64,000 bases of DNA from VAZQ01 sp036557705 (GTDB lineage Bacteria; Pseudomonadota; Alphaproteobacteria; Rhizobiales; Xanthobacteraceae): positions 1-64,000 of the forward strand of contig DATBHB010000142.1 in NCBI GenBank assembly GCA_036557705.1, in the 5' to 3' direction. Each line of letters begins with the position of its first letter. Position 1 is the stretch's first letter. The position numbers and the translations under genes are program-made. The notes beneath the pieces are model-generated. The model saw only the letters and a list, made by a program, of their open reading frames with translations. It made no database searches and was not told the origin of the DNA. Below, in pieces: positions 37,952 through 46,157 of the stretch.

Positions 37952-39430
37952 TTATCCCGCGCCGATCTTGGCGAGGATATCCGCAAATTTATGCGCCACC
38001 CTGGCCCGCAAGTCCGGGCTTGCGCGCGCCACCTTGGGAAAATCCTTGAGCCGCTCGAAGGGTCGGCAGGCGTCGATCACGGCGCGCGAATTGGTCGAAC
38101 TCGCCTTGTCAACAATCGGGTCGAGCGGCCCCGACCAGGCACGGCGGAAGAACTCGATATCGGTTGCCGGATCGCAGCGCGTGCACATCGCCCACATCAC
38201 GTCGAACAGATCGGATGGATCGACGTCGTCATCGACCACCACGACAAAGCGGCCGAGATAAGACCCCGACTGACAGCTTGCGGCGAGCAGTCCCGCCTGC
38301 CGGGCGTGACCCGGATAGGCCTGCCGGATGGCGATGACGTTGAACATGCGCGCGCCGCCGAACTCGTGCACCCACACGCCGGCAACGCCCGAAAGCCCGG
38401 CGCGCTCAACCTCGTCCCAGATCATTCCGGCCTTCATGACGGATTTGGAGAACGAGAAGTCGGACGGCGGCCGCATCGGCGAGGCGATCGAAATGATGGG
38501 ATCGTCGCGCCAATAGACGCGCCGCACATGGACCAGCGGCTGCTCGCTCGGGCTCGATGCATAGTAGCCGGTGAACTCGCCGAACGGACCTTCCCTGGCG
38601 GTGACGCCTTCCACCATCTCGCCTTCGAGCACCAGTTCGGCATGCGCCGGCATCGGCAGGCCGTACAGCTCGCTTGGCACCACTTCGCAGGGCTCGCCGC
38701 GGTGGCCGCCCGCATAGTCGTATTCGGACAGCCCGTGTTTGATCTCGTTGCCGCCGGCGAGAAACAACAGCGGATCGTGCCCGCACGAAACCAGCACCGG
38801 GCAGGGCTTTCCGGCGTTGAAATATTTCTCGCGTATCTGCCGCCCGTGCTTGCCGGGAGAAATCCAGATCGAGATGTGGTCCTTGTCCTGGACCATGGCG
38901 CGGTAGGTGGCGCAGTTCACCCAGCCGTCATCGGGATCGCGCATGATGACGATGTCGTCAGTGCCGATGAAGCGCCCGCCATCGAGTTCGTGCAGGAACG
39001 GGACCGGGAATTTGAAAAGATCGACCTCGCCATCGCGATCGATGTTCTCGAAAACGGGACCGGTGCTGACGATCCGGGGCGGAACCGGATGGTAGTCCTG
39101 CATCCGGTCGCGATAGGCGCGCACCACGTCGAGTGGACAGGACGGCACCGGCAGGCCGAGCGCAATCGCAAGCCGCTTGGAGGAGTTGGCGGCGCCGGAA
39201 ATAAGCCGCATGCGGCTCGGATATCCCGGCACATCTTCGAACAGGAGCGCCGGCGGCTCCGGCCGTGCATGATTCACGATCTCGCCAAGCGTGCCGATTT
39301 CGAGATTCCAGTCGGCACCTTTGATGCGCAGGATTTCACCGGCCGTCTCCGCTCGCCGAATGAATTCGCGCAAATCTTGATGCGGAGAATGGTAGGCGTT
39401 GAAGCGCTGCGGATGGCTCTTTTCCTGCAC
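37952..39430 (-). CDS. UbiD-family prenyl-FMN decarboxylase
   Basis: A 492-residue protein of the UbiD fold: DLREFIRRAETAGEILRI at the start, VNCATYRAMVQDKDHISIWI, the substrate/prFMN region around EGPFGEFTGYYAS with the catalytic-type Glu-Gly-Pro-Phe-Gly-Glu, and VVVVDDDVDPSDLFDVMWAM. UbiD enzymes reversibly decarboxylate aromatic or alpha,beta-unsaturated acids using prenylated FMN made by UbiX (not in the window). The start is probably a GTG 14 bases after the metallo-hydrolase gene, with which it forms an operon. Given the partner it is probably catabolic rather than ubiquinone UbiD. Confidence 0.92.
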   Translation of the reverse strand: MQEKSHPQRFNAYHSPHQDLREFIRRAETAGEILRIKGADWNLEIGTLGEIVNHARPEPPALLFEDVPGYPSRMRLISGAANSSKRLAIALGLPVPSCPLDVVRAYRDRMQDYHPVPPRIVSTGPVFENIDRDGEVDLFKFPVPFLHELDGGRFIGTDDIVIMRDPDDGWVNCATYRAMVQDKDHISIWISPGKHGRQIREKYFNAGKPCPVLVSCGHDPLLFLAGGNEIKHGLSEYDYAGGHRGEPCEVVPSELYGLPMPAHAELVLEGEMVEGVTAREGPFGEFTGYYASSPSEQPLVHVRRVYWRDDPIISIASPMRPPSDFSFSKSVMKAGMIWDEVERAGLSGVAGVWVHEFGGARMFNVIAIRQAYPGHARQAGLLAASCQSGSYLGRFVVVVDDDVDPSDLFDVMWAMCTRCDPATDIEFFRRAWSGPLDPIVDKASSTNSRAVIDACRPFERLKDFPKVARASPDLRARVAHKFADILAKIGAG

Positions 39431-39444
39431 GGCGTCACGAAGCC

Positions 39445-40365
39445 TTATGGACGACCGGCTTGCTCCTGCTCGGCAAGAATCGCGTGAAACATCGCCTCCT
39501 GGATCTCAGCTTCCAGCATGCAGCTGGCAGGATCGATGAAAGGATTGGGTCCGCCATCTTTCAGTTTCGCGAACTTTTCCTGCATGTGATACTGAGCTCC
39601 GTGATCGCCGAGCTGGACATCGCAGGCAAGCGCGCGCACGGCCTTGAAAGCATGGTTGAACTGGTCAACCAATGCGGGCGTAAGCCGAGCCGGCGGCCGC
39701 AAGCTGCAACCGAACATCACGTTGTAACTTTTGCCCGCCTCCTGGGCGGTCGTGGTCCAGGTCGTGCAACCGGGCGTGTGGCCCGGAGTCAAATGCGCGG
39801 TGAGCGTTGTGCCGCCGAGAGTCACCTGATCTCCGTCGTGCAAAATGCGGTCGATCGGGTGCTCCTTGCCGCCCGGCTTCATCCGCTGGAGCAGCGGCAC
39901 ATCCTCCGCCATGGCCATCACCTGCGCCCCGGTCATCTGCTTGACCAGCGCATCGCCCTCCTGGTGATCCCCATGCGCATGATTTCCGAGCAGAATCTTC
40001 ACATCGGAGAACTTGAAGCCGAGATCGGCCACCGATTTAGCGATTGTCGGCACGTTGCGCTCATAAGTGCTGTCGATGAGGATATTGCCTTCCGGCGTAA
40101 CGATCAGAAAGGAACTCAGCGTCCTGGTTCCGACGTAATAGATATTTCCGATAATTTTATGGGGCGTGAACTGCGTGACACGATCTTCCTCCGTGCCCAT
40201 GTTGCGCACCAGGGTAGAATGTGGCGTGTACGTCTGGCCTCTCACCGTGACGGCGGGATGATCGGGCGGCGGCGGATTCTGAGCAAGGGCGCTTGCACCC
40301 GGGTACAGCGTGAAAAGGCCGCAAAGGCACGTGACCACCTTCGCAGCGCTCAATGTCTTGTTCAT
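39445..40365 (-). CDS. Subclass B3-like metallo-beta-lactamase fold hydrolase
   Basis: A 306-residue exported protein (signal KVVTCLCGLFTLYPGASA, cleavage near LAQ). Zinc ligands of the B3 pattern are all visible: H129, H131, D133 and H134 (HAHGDH), H196 in TPGHTPGCT and H255 in GDHGAQYH. The architecture resembles B3 enzymes such as BJP-1 of Bradyrhizobium. It may be a genuine beta-lactamase or a lactonase/esterase of the same fold; coexpression with a UbiD-like decarboxylase hints at a catabolic role. The substrate is inferred, the fold is certain. Confidence 0.88.
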   Translation of the reverse strand: MNKTLSAAKVVTCLCGLFTLYPGASALAQNPPPPDHPAVTVRGQTYTPHSTLVRNMGTEEDRVTQFTPHKIIGNIYYVGTRTLSSFLIVTPEGNILIDSTYERNVPTIAKSVADLGFKFSDVKILLGNHAHGDHQEGDALVKQMTGAQVMAMAEDVPLLQRMKPGGKEHPIDRILHDGDQVTLGGTTLTAHLTPGHTPGCTTWTTTAQEAGKSYNVMFGCSLRPPARLTPALVDQFNHAFKAVRALACDVQLGDHGAQYHMQEKFAKLKDGGPNPFIDPASCMLEAEIQEAMFHAILAEQEQAGRP

Positions 40366-40576
40366 GACGACCTCCCGATCGGTGCTCGGTGCTCTGACCA
40401 GACATTTGATAACATCTCACAGCTTCAGGCGCCAGATGACGGATTCGATCGCACGCGCGTCCAATCTCGGCCAGCGTTTCCGCGGATCGAATCGCGGCGG
40501 CCTTGCAGGCTACACTACATCGGCGCAGTGTGACGGCTTGTCATTGGACGAACCGAGACAGCGAGGGAGGAACTTC

Positions 40577-41284
40577 ATGCGACGGCCGCTCACGGCCTCA
40601 CTGATCGCTTGCACGTTCGCGCTTGCTGCCCCGGCGGCGGCCGAAGAGACAGTCGTTCCGGTGGAGAAGGCGCCCTACCACCGCCCGGTATTCCACAATG
40701 ATCTGGTGATGCTGTTGAGCGTCTACCTGCCGCCCGGAGCACCACGCGGTCCGGAGGTCTATCACACCCATTCGCTCGACCAGGTCAGCGTGCTGGTCGA
40801 AGCAACCGATATGGCCAATAAAGCGCTGGGCGATACGGCGATGGGTCGACCGCGGCACGGGCAGCGCGGCAATGTAGGTTACACCGCCTTTTCCAAAAAG
40901 CCCGAGACTCACTGGGGCGCGAATGTCGGCACCACGCCCTTCCTCAATATCGTGACTGCGCTCCTTTACCCGCAGGGCGGTCGATTCACCGCGGGTTCGC
41001 GCACCGAGGTGCACGCTTATCAGCAGCTCATCGACAACGATCGCGTCCGAGCCTGGCGCCTGACGCTGGAGCCTGGACAAGCGGCCGGCGCGATCACGCA
41101 GCGCGCCCCGGGCATGCGCATTGTCGTGGACGGCGGCGAGATCAGCGAAAGCGTGCCGGGCGCGGCCGACCGGGCCTGGGGGTTGCGGAGCGGCGAATTC
41201 TTCTGGCAGGACCCAGGCGTGACGCGGGCAGTGAAAAACACCGGGACGAGCCCGATCAATATCGTCGAGTTCGAGCTTAAGTAG
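40577..41284 (+). CDS. Exported cupin-like protein
   Basis: About 235 residues from the ATG at 40577 (GGGAGGAAC upstream); the long upstream frame extension is not used. A signal peptide (MRRPLTASLIACTFALAAPA) is followed by a beta-rich region: VYHTHSLDQVSVLVEATD with cupin-like His, YPQGGRFTAGSRTEVHAYQQL, and a C-terminal RAVKNTGTSPINIVEFELK strand pair. It could be a two-lobed cupin, but the metal set is incomplete by eye. The region 40366-40576 separates it from the divergent metallo-hydrolase and should hold both promoters. Confidence 0.72.
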   Translation: MRRPLTASLIACTFALAAPAAAEETVVPVEKAPYHRPVFHNDLVMLLSVYLPPGAPRGPEVYHTHSLDQVSVLVEATDMANKALGDTAMGRPRHGQRGNVGYTAFSKKPETHWGANVGTTPFLNIVTALLYPQGGRFTAGSRTEVHAYQQLIDNDRVRAWRLTLEPGQAAGAITQRAPGMRIVVDGGEISESVPGAADRAWGLRSGEFFWQDPGVTRAVKNTGTSPINIVEFELK

Positions 41285-41439
41285 CCCGCATGAGCGGTGC
41301 CGTCCGCTGCGTTTGCCATCCTGAATGGGTTTTCTGTGCGCGGCGATAATGCGGGTCCCGCATCTCGCTCTGGGCCGCGCCAAAGGCGCGAGCCCTCGCT
41401 CACGCCGGCTCCGCGCGGCTTCCTGCAGAGGCCAACGAA

Positions 41440-41733
41440 ATGATCGCCGCAATCGTGCTCGTACTCGGTCTGTTGTTCCTGGGCATGCAGATAACGGATC
41501 CGTCGTCCAACGCTACACTGGGATCGGAATTGAACATCCCACCCGACCAGGCGCTGACGGATTGGGCGATCCTCAACAAGCCGCTTCATTTTATGCTGGA
41601 CGACATTCCGCTCGCGGGGCTGCTGCTGTTCGCCGCAGGCGTAATTTATTGGATCTCCGACTGGCTCAACGAGAAACTGGGCCCTGCGGACAGCAGCCCT
41701 CCACCGGCGCCTGCCGAGAGCGAGCCGAAGTGA
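41440..41733 (+). CDS. Small two-span membrane protein
   Basis: A 97-residue protein with two hydrophobic segments (IAAIVLVLGLLFLGMQI, then IPLAGLLLFAAGVIYWI) and a Pro/Ser/Glu-rich tail. The loop between them is hydrophilic. I do not recognise the family. It follows the cupin-like gene in the same direction (155-base gap). Downstream at about 41762-41790 is another copy of the TTCTACGCGCGTCTCCGACG module. Confidence 0.65.
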   Translation: MIAAIVLVLGLLFLGMQITDPSSNATLGSELNIPPDQALTDWAILNKPLHFMLDDIPLAGLLLFAAGVIYWISDWLNEKLGPADSSPPPAPAESEPK

Positions 41734-41795
41734 CACGCCGCATCCGCCCACCTCCCCCGTCAGCGCTTCTACGCGCGTCTCCGACGCGCTCTGCG

Positions 41796-43466
41796 TCACG
41801 CCGCTTGAGTAGCTGCGTGCCATCCGGCGAGGCGGCCGAATGTAGCGGCACGGCAGATGCCGTGCTGGCCGAAGCCGCCAGCGGAATCGCCGCACGCGTA
41901 AAGCCCGGAAATCACCTTACCGCGCAGGTCGAGCACCTCCCCGGTCGTGTTGATGCGGATCCCAGTATATGAATCGTGCAGCGCCGGCGTATGCCAGGCC
42001 GCATAGAACGGCGGCGCGCCGATCTTGTGCATCGGCGTGGGCTTCTTGAAATCGGCATCGACGCCCGAATCCACGAAAGCATTATACCGCTCAACGGTCT
42101 GGCGCAGCCGCTCGGGCGGCATCGGCCGCCACTGGTACTCGTTGACGATCCTGCGCGCCAATTCTTCGACCGTATCGGCGCTGAAGAAATAGCCGTTCGG
42201 GTCCACATAGGGCGGCTCGACCTTCCACTTCTCGCGGGCCACGGCGCCACTGTCGAAGATTGCCCAGACCGGGCCGCCGCCGTTGAGCTTCTTAGGATCG
42301 CCGGTCCACGCCAGCGCCGCCGCATAGTATTCGTAATCGCGGGTATTGGCGGTCTCGTCGTAGAAGCGAAGGCCGTTCTCCTTCACCAGGATCAGATTCT
42401 GGTAATCCTTCACTTTGAGGCCAAGCGCGCCGGCGCGGAAGAAATGCGGGCTGGTCGCGTAAAGATCAGTCGCGGTGCCGTTGCTCTTCTTGCCCATCCG
42501 GCCCTTGGTGAGCAGATTGTCGTCCTGCGTGGTCTGGCAGGCCGTGGCGCCGAGTGCCGCACCAATTTCCATTGCGGCGATCTCACCGTCGGCGGTGCGC
42601 TGCGTCCATTCGCTGTTTTCGGCCTGATATTCGGGGGTCAGGCGCACGTCGAACATGGTGCGGAAGGTCGGGTTGCCGGCGCTGCCGCCAGTCGCAACGA
42701 TGATGCCCTTACGGGCGCGAACGTTCATGGTGCGCGACAGCGGCTGGTACCGGTTGTCGACCTCGACCGCCGTGATGCCGATCACGCGACCCGACAACGG
42801 CTCTTCACGATGAATCTTCGTCATCTGCTGCTGAAGCAGGATTTCGATCCCCATCTGCCGCGCCGTCTGCGCCAGCGGACGCACGAATCCCGATCCGCGA
42901 CCCGGGTTTGTAATCTCGTTGGGCCAGGGCACGACATTAAGCCGCGTGCGATGGCGATCGAGACGATCGGCTTCCTTTCGGTACCCCTCCCACTTGATCC
43001 CGTGCTTTTCGAGCCACTCGAACAGACTGAGATTATTGTCCGCATAGGTACGCACCAGTTCGCGATCGCTGAACCGGCCCATCGGCTTCTCCGGGCGCGA
43101 CCAGTCCTCGAACACGAGGTCCGGGGAGTCCTGCATACCGATCGCCTTCTGAATTCGGTTCCCCCCGCCGATATAGAGGCCGCCGAAGCTCATCATCGCG
43201 CGCCCGCCAATGTCGAAATTCTTCTCGACGATGAGCACCGAGGCGCCCTTCTCCCGCGCCGCGATGGCAGCCACGAGCCCCCCGGCTCCAGCACCGATGA
43301 CGAGCACATCGACCTCGCGATCCCAACTGATCGCGTCGGCCCCTCGGGCGGACGGTGCGGCAGCAAGCGTCGCTGCGCCGGCGGCCGCGCCAGTGGTCAG
43401 AAAGCCGCGCCGGTCGATCGAGGGCGTTCCGTGGTTCTTGTCGGCGCCTGTTCCGGATTTCGACAT
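41796..43466 (-). CDS. Tat-exported FAD-dependent oxidoreductase (fumarate reductase/ketosteroid dehydrogenase type)
   Basis: About 556 residues from the ATG at 43466, set by GGGAGGGAAG; the frame extends 7 codons further. A Tat signal (DRRGFLTTGAAAGAAT) precedes an FAD-binding Rossmann motif (VIGAGAGGLVAAIAAREKG) and a conserved GGRAMMSFGG segment. Near the end, GLYACGDSAGGFGQHG is the usual FAD contact of the FRD/SDH flavoprotein superfamily. Exported members reduce double bonds of substrates such as fumarate or urocanate, or oxidise ketosteroids. The operon partner is a ModA-like binding protein encoded 17 bases upstream. The substrate is unknown. Confidence 0.9.
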   Translation of the reverse strand: MSKSGTGADKNHGTPSIDRRGFLTTGAAAGAATLAAAPSARGADAISWDREVDVLVIGAGAGGLVAAIAAREKGASVLIVEKNFDIGGRAMMSFGGLYIGGGNRIQKAIGMQDSPDLVFEDWSRPEKPMGRFSDRELVRTYADNNLSLFEWLEKHGIKWEGYRKEADRLDRHRTRLNVVPWPNEITNPGRGSGFVRPLAQTARQMGIEILLQQQMTKIHREEPLSGRVIGITAVEVDNRYQPLSRTMNVRARKGIIVATGGSAGNPTFRTMFDVRLTPEYQAENSEWTQRTADGEIAAMEIGAALGATACQTTQDDNLLTKGRMGKKSNGTATDLYATSPHFFRAGALGLKVKDYQNLILVKENGLRFYDETANTRDYEYYAAALAWTGDPKKLNGGGPVWAIFDSGAVAREKWKVEPPYVDPNGYFFSADTVEELARRIVNEYQWRPMPPERLRQTVERYNAFVDSGVDADFKKPTPMHKIGAPPFYAAWHTPALHDSYTGIRINTTGEVLDLRGKVISGLYACGDSAGGFGQHGICRAATFGRLAGWHAATQAA

Positions 43467-43483
43467 CGTCTTCCCTCCCGCAA

Positions 43484-44239
43484 TCAAAGAGCCGATTCCA
43501 TGCCGTTTTTTCTGACCACGGGTGCAGACGACGGCGATGAGAGATAATTCACAAATGCTTTCGTAGCTTCCGGCTGTTTCGCCATTGGAGTAAGTGCGGT
43601 CGCGTACACGATCTTCTTGTTGAGCTCCGCCGGCAGATCTCCGACGATGTCGACGCCGGGTATCTGCATCAGCTCGGCGATCTGATGAATGCCGACCTCG
43701 ATCTCTCCGGTTGCTACCGCAGCGGCGACCGGCCGGCCGCGTACGTTGGTCATCTTGGGACGTAACGCGTCGGCGATGCCGAGCTTGAAGATGATCACCT
43801 TGGAGAAGTGCTCTCCACTCGGCCCGATGCTGTAGCCGATGGATTTCGCGTCGAGGAGCGTCTTCTTGAGCGCATCGGGCGTGCTGATGTCAGGCGCCTT
43901 GGCGCCGGCACGAACCGCCAGGCCGATCCGCGAGTTGAAGGCCGGCTTGATGGTAGCGGCATCGACTTTGCCTGCGGCCGCAAGATCGTTGAGGGCGTCG
44001 GGCCCAAGAAGAATCAGGTCGGCGAATTTGCCGCCCTTGATGGCGTCCACGGCCCCGCCCGTCCCCAGCACCGTCATCGTGACCTTGTTCCCGCTGGATG
44101 CCTCGAACGAAGGGATCAACCCGTGAAGAATCGCCTGGACGGCGCCCGTGGTCATGAGGACGATTTCGGCAGCGCCGGCGCTCGTGCCGAAAATGCACAG
44201 AGCTGCCGCGGCAAGCGCCAGTCGCGACAACACTTTCAT
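43484..44239 (-). CDS. ModA-like periplasmic substrate-binding protein
   Basis: A 251-residue protein with a signal peptide (LALAAAALCIFGTSAGA) and the type 2 periplasmic binding fold: IVLMTTGAVQAILHGLIPSF, TGGAVDAIKGGKFADLILLG and IPGVDIVGDLPAELNKK. Related to ModA/WtpA-type oxyanion binders. No permease or ATPase gene is adjacent, so it may serve a sensor or the coexpressed Tat flavoprotein as substrate chaperone, or be an orphan. It is first in a two-gene operon. Confidence 0.88.
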   Translation of the reverse strand: MKVLSRLALAAAALCIFGTSAGAAEIVLMTTGAVQAILHGLIPSFEASSGNKVTMTVLGTGGAVDAIKGGKFADLILLGPDALNDLAAAGKVDAATIKPAFNSRIGLAVRAGAKAPDISTPDALKKTLLDAKSIGYSIGPSGEHFSKVIIFKLGIADALRPKMTNVRGRPVAAAVATGEIEVGIHQIAELMQIPGVDIVGDLPAELNKKIVYATALTPMAKQPEATKAFVNYLSSPSSAPVVRKNGMESAL

Positions 44240-44321
44240 GACTATCCCTCCCGTGGTTCCGGCGTATCTGTTTGAGACATCATACGCCGTTATTCGCGTT
44301 GCGGCGAGCGATAGTGCGGTC

Positions 44322-44798
44322 CTAGAACGCGCCGGGAATCCATCGCTTCACGCGGGCTCGGTAGGCGGAATATTCCGCACCGAAAATCTTTTCGAGGCGC
44401 CCCTCATCATGCAGCACGCGACGGTGAAACCATAAGGCCCGGAGCACCACCACGATAAGACCGAACCATGACCAGAATAAAATCGCGAGACCGACAAGAA
44501 ACATCAGATGCCCGAGATACATCGGATTGCGCGTATAGCGGTACGGGCCGACCGTGATGATGCGGTCGGGAGGCCGCTCCATGCCGGCGCTGCCGCCCGC
44601 GCGCGGCAGGCGATAGCGCCCGACCAGGCGATATTGCAGATACCCCCAGGCCAGAAACGGCGCTCCCCAGGGCACAATCGTCAGCCGGCCGCCGCGAAGC
44701 AGGAGTTCGAACGCGATTACGAGCAGCGGGCACAGGATGAAGGTCTGCACCGGCGTGCGGCCAACCCAGCGCCAGATCCGATGGCCGATTCCCTGCAT
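44322..44798 (-). CDS. Isoprenylcysteine carboxyl methyltransferase-like membrane protein
   Basis: A 158-residue inner-membrane protein with three or more hydrophobic segments and the ICMT/PEMT signature VGPYRYTRNPMYLGHLMFLVG followed by RVLHDEGRLEKIFGAEY. These residues bind SAM at the membrane surface. Bacterial members methylate lipids or small molecules; protein prenylcysteine is unlikely as a bacterial substrate. It is divergent from the TctC-like gene with about 100 bases between starts. Confidence 0.88.
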   Translation of the reverse strand: MQGIGHRIWRWVGRTPVQTFILCPLLVIAFELLLRGGRLTIVPWGAPFLAWGYLQYRLVGRYRLPRAGGSAGMERPPDRIITVGPYRYTRNPMYLGHLMFLVGLAILFWSWFGLIVVVLRALWFHRRVLHDEGRLEKIFGAEYSAYRARVKRWIPGAF

Positions 44799-44899
44799 GG
44801 CGCTTCTCGCGTTATCGCCGGCTGCGTGATCGCTCGCCTTGTCCGCACACCCGTTCGATGGTTATCGTGGAGACAATCGATCCTCGAAGGAGGAGTCCC

Positions 44900-45991
44900 A
44901 TGGATCTGCTCGGGCTGAAAACCGCCATAGCGGGATTTTGCTCCGCTGTCATCTTGATGACTACCGTTTGCGACTCTCGGGCCGAGGAGCCTTTCTACAA
45001 AGGCAAGCGCATTACCCTGCTGATCAATTTTGCCGCCGGCGGACCGACCGATATCGAGGGTCGCCTGTTCGCCAAATACCTGGCCAGGCATATCGACGGC
45101 GAGCCGAGCATCATTGTCCAGAATATGGACGGCGCCGGCGGCCTCATCGGCGCAAGCTATCTGGGCGAGGTCGCGCCCAAGGACGGCACCTACATCGGCT
45201 ATCTCAGCGGCACATCGTGGCTCTATGTGAGCGAGCCCGAGCGCTGGCGCGTGGACTTTCGCAGCTACGAATTCGTCGCCTATCAGCCCGGCACAACCGT
45301 CCATTTTGTGCGCACCGACGTGCCGCCGGGCATGCACAAGCCCACGGATATCGTCAAAGCCAAGGGCCTGATCGCCGGCGGCCTGAGCATCGATACCTCG
45401 AAGGATTTGCGGCTTCGGCTTGGCCTCGACCTGCTCGGCGTGCCCTATCGCTACGTCACCGGCTATCGTTCGAGCCCGCCGGCACGCCTCGCGCTCCAGC
45501 GCGGCGAGATCAACATGTTCTCGGAATCGCCGCCCAGCTATCGCTCGGTGGTCGAGCCGGCGCTGGTCAAGACCGGGCTCGCCATTCCGGTCTGGTGGGA
45601 CGAAGTCGCCGACCCGCCGCCGCCGCAAAAGCAGATGGAAGGGCTGACGATCCCGAGCTATCCGCAACTCTACAAAGAGATCAAGGGCGCGCTTCCGTCC
45701 GGGCAATTGTGGGCTGCCTACAAGACCTTGTTCGACATGAATTCGACCCTGCAGCGGCTCATCGTGCTGCCGCCCGGGGCGCCGCGAGCGGCTTACGACG
45801 CGCTGCGGATCGGCATCGAAGGGCTCAACAGCGACAAGAGTTTTGCCGCCGAGGCCCTCAAGACGATTCAGTTCGTACCCGATTATCCGACCGCACCGGA
45901 TTTGAGCCCGAAGGTGCGCGCGATGATCGTGGCCACGCCGGAAATGCGCAACTTCATTAATGATTACATGCGCAATGTACCGAAGAATTAG
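44900..45991 (+). CDS. TctC/Bug-type periplasmic binding protein
   Basis: About 363 residues from the ATG at 44900 (ribosome site GGAGGAG). A signal peptide (GLKTAIAGFCSAVILMTTV, end near SRAEE) precedes a Bug-fold receptor: FYKGKRITLLINFAAGGPTD, RHIDGEPSIIVQNMDGAGG and IGASYLGEVAPKDGTYIGYL. These bind carboxylates such as tricarboxylates or aromatic acids for TctAB-type transporters, whose genes are not here. Many alphaproteobacteria keep large numbers of orphan Bug receptors. The gene ends just before a family R repeat. Confidence 0.9.
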   Translation: MDLLGLKTAIAGFCSAVILMTTVCDSRAEEPFYKGKRITLLINFAAGGPTDIEGRLFAKYLARHIDGEPSIIVQNMDGAGGLIGASYLGEVAPKDGTYIGYLSGTSWLYVSEPERWRVDFRSYEFVAYQPGTTVHFVRTDVPPGMHKPTDIVKAKGLIAGGLSIDTSKDLRLRLGLDLLGVPYRYVTGYRSSPPARLALQRGEINMFSESPPSYRSVVEPALVKTGLAIPVWWDEVADPPPPQKQMEGLTIPSYPQLYKEIKGALPSGQLWAAYKTLFDMNSTLQRLIVLPPGAPRAAYDALRIGIEGLNSDKSFAAEALKTIQFVPDYPTAPDLSPKVRAMIVATPEMRNFINDYMRNVPKN

Positions 45992-45994
45992 CTT

Positions 45995-46156
45995 GTAGGG
46001 TGGGCAAAATCGCGTCCCCTTCACTTCAACGCGAACAGTTCTCGCTGCGATTTTGCCCACGCAGTCGACTCTCTCAATTGGGACCGCGTGGGCAAAAGGC
46101 GCGCCCTAGCCCGCGCGACTCCGAGCTCTTCGGGCGCGCGCTTTGCCCACCCTACG
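45995..46156. repeat. Family R palindromic repeat, copy 5
   Basis: GTAGGGTGGGCAAAATCGCG (45995) and the inverted CTTTGCCCACCCTACG (46156) bracket two inner hairpins: GGGCAAAATCGC / GCGATTTTGCCC and GTGGGCAAAAGGCGCG / CGCGCGCTTTGCCCAC. It starts 3 bases after one gene's stop and ends 1 base before the stop of the converging gene. Confidence 0.88.
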
Positions 46157-46157
46157 T

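Noticed and set aside
36363..39487. Long plus-strand frames opposite speE/speD and the ubiD-like gene
   Set aside because: Shadow frames; the minus-strand genes have catalytic motifs and coupled starts.
41976..43547. 523-codon plus-strand frame opposite the Tat flavoprotein
   Set aside because: Antisense to a gene with Tat signal and FAD motifs; no independent support.
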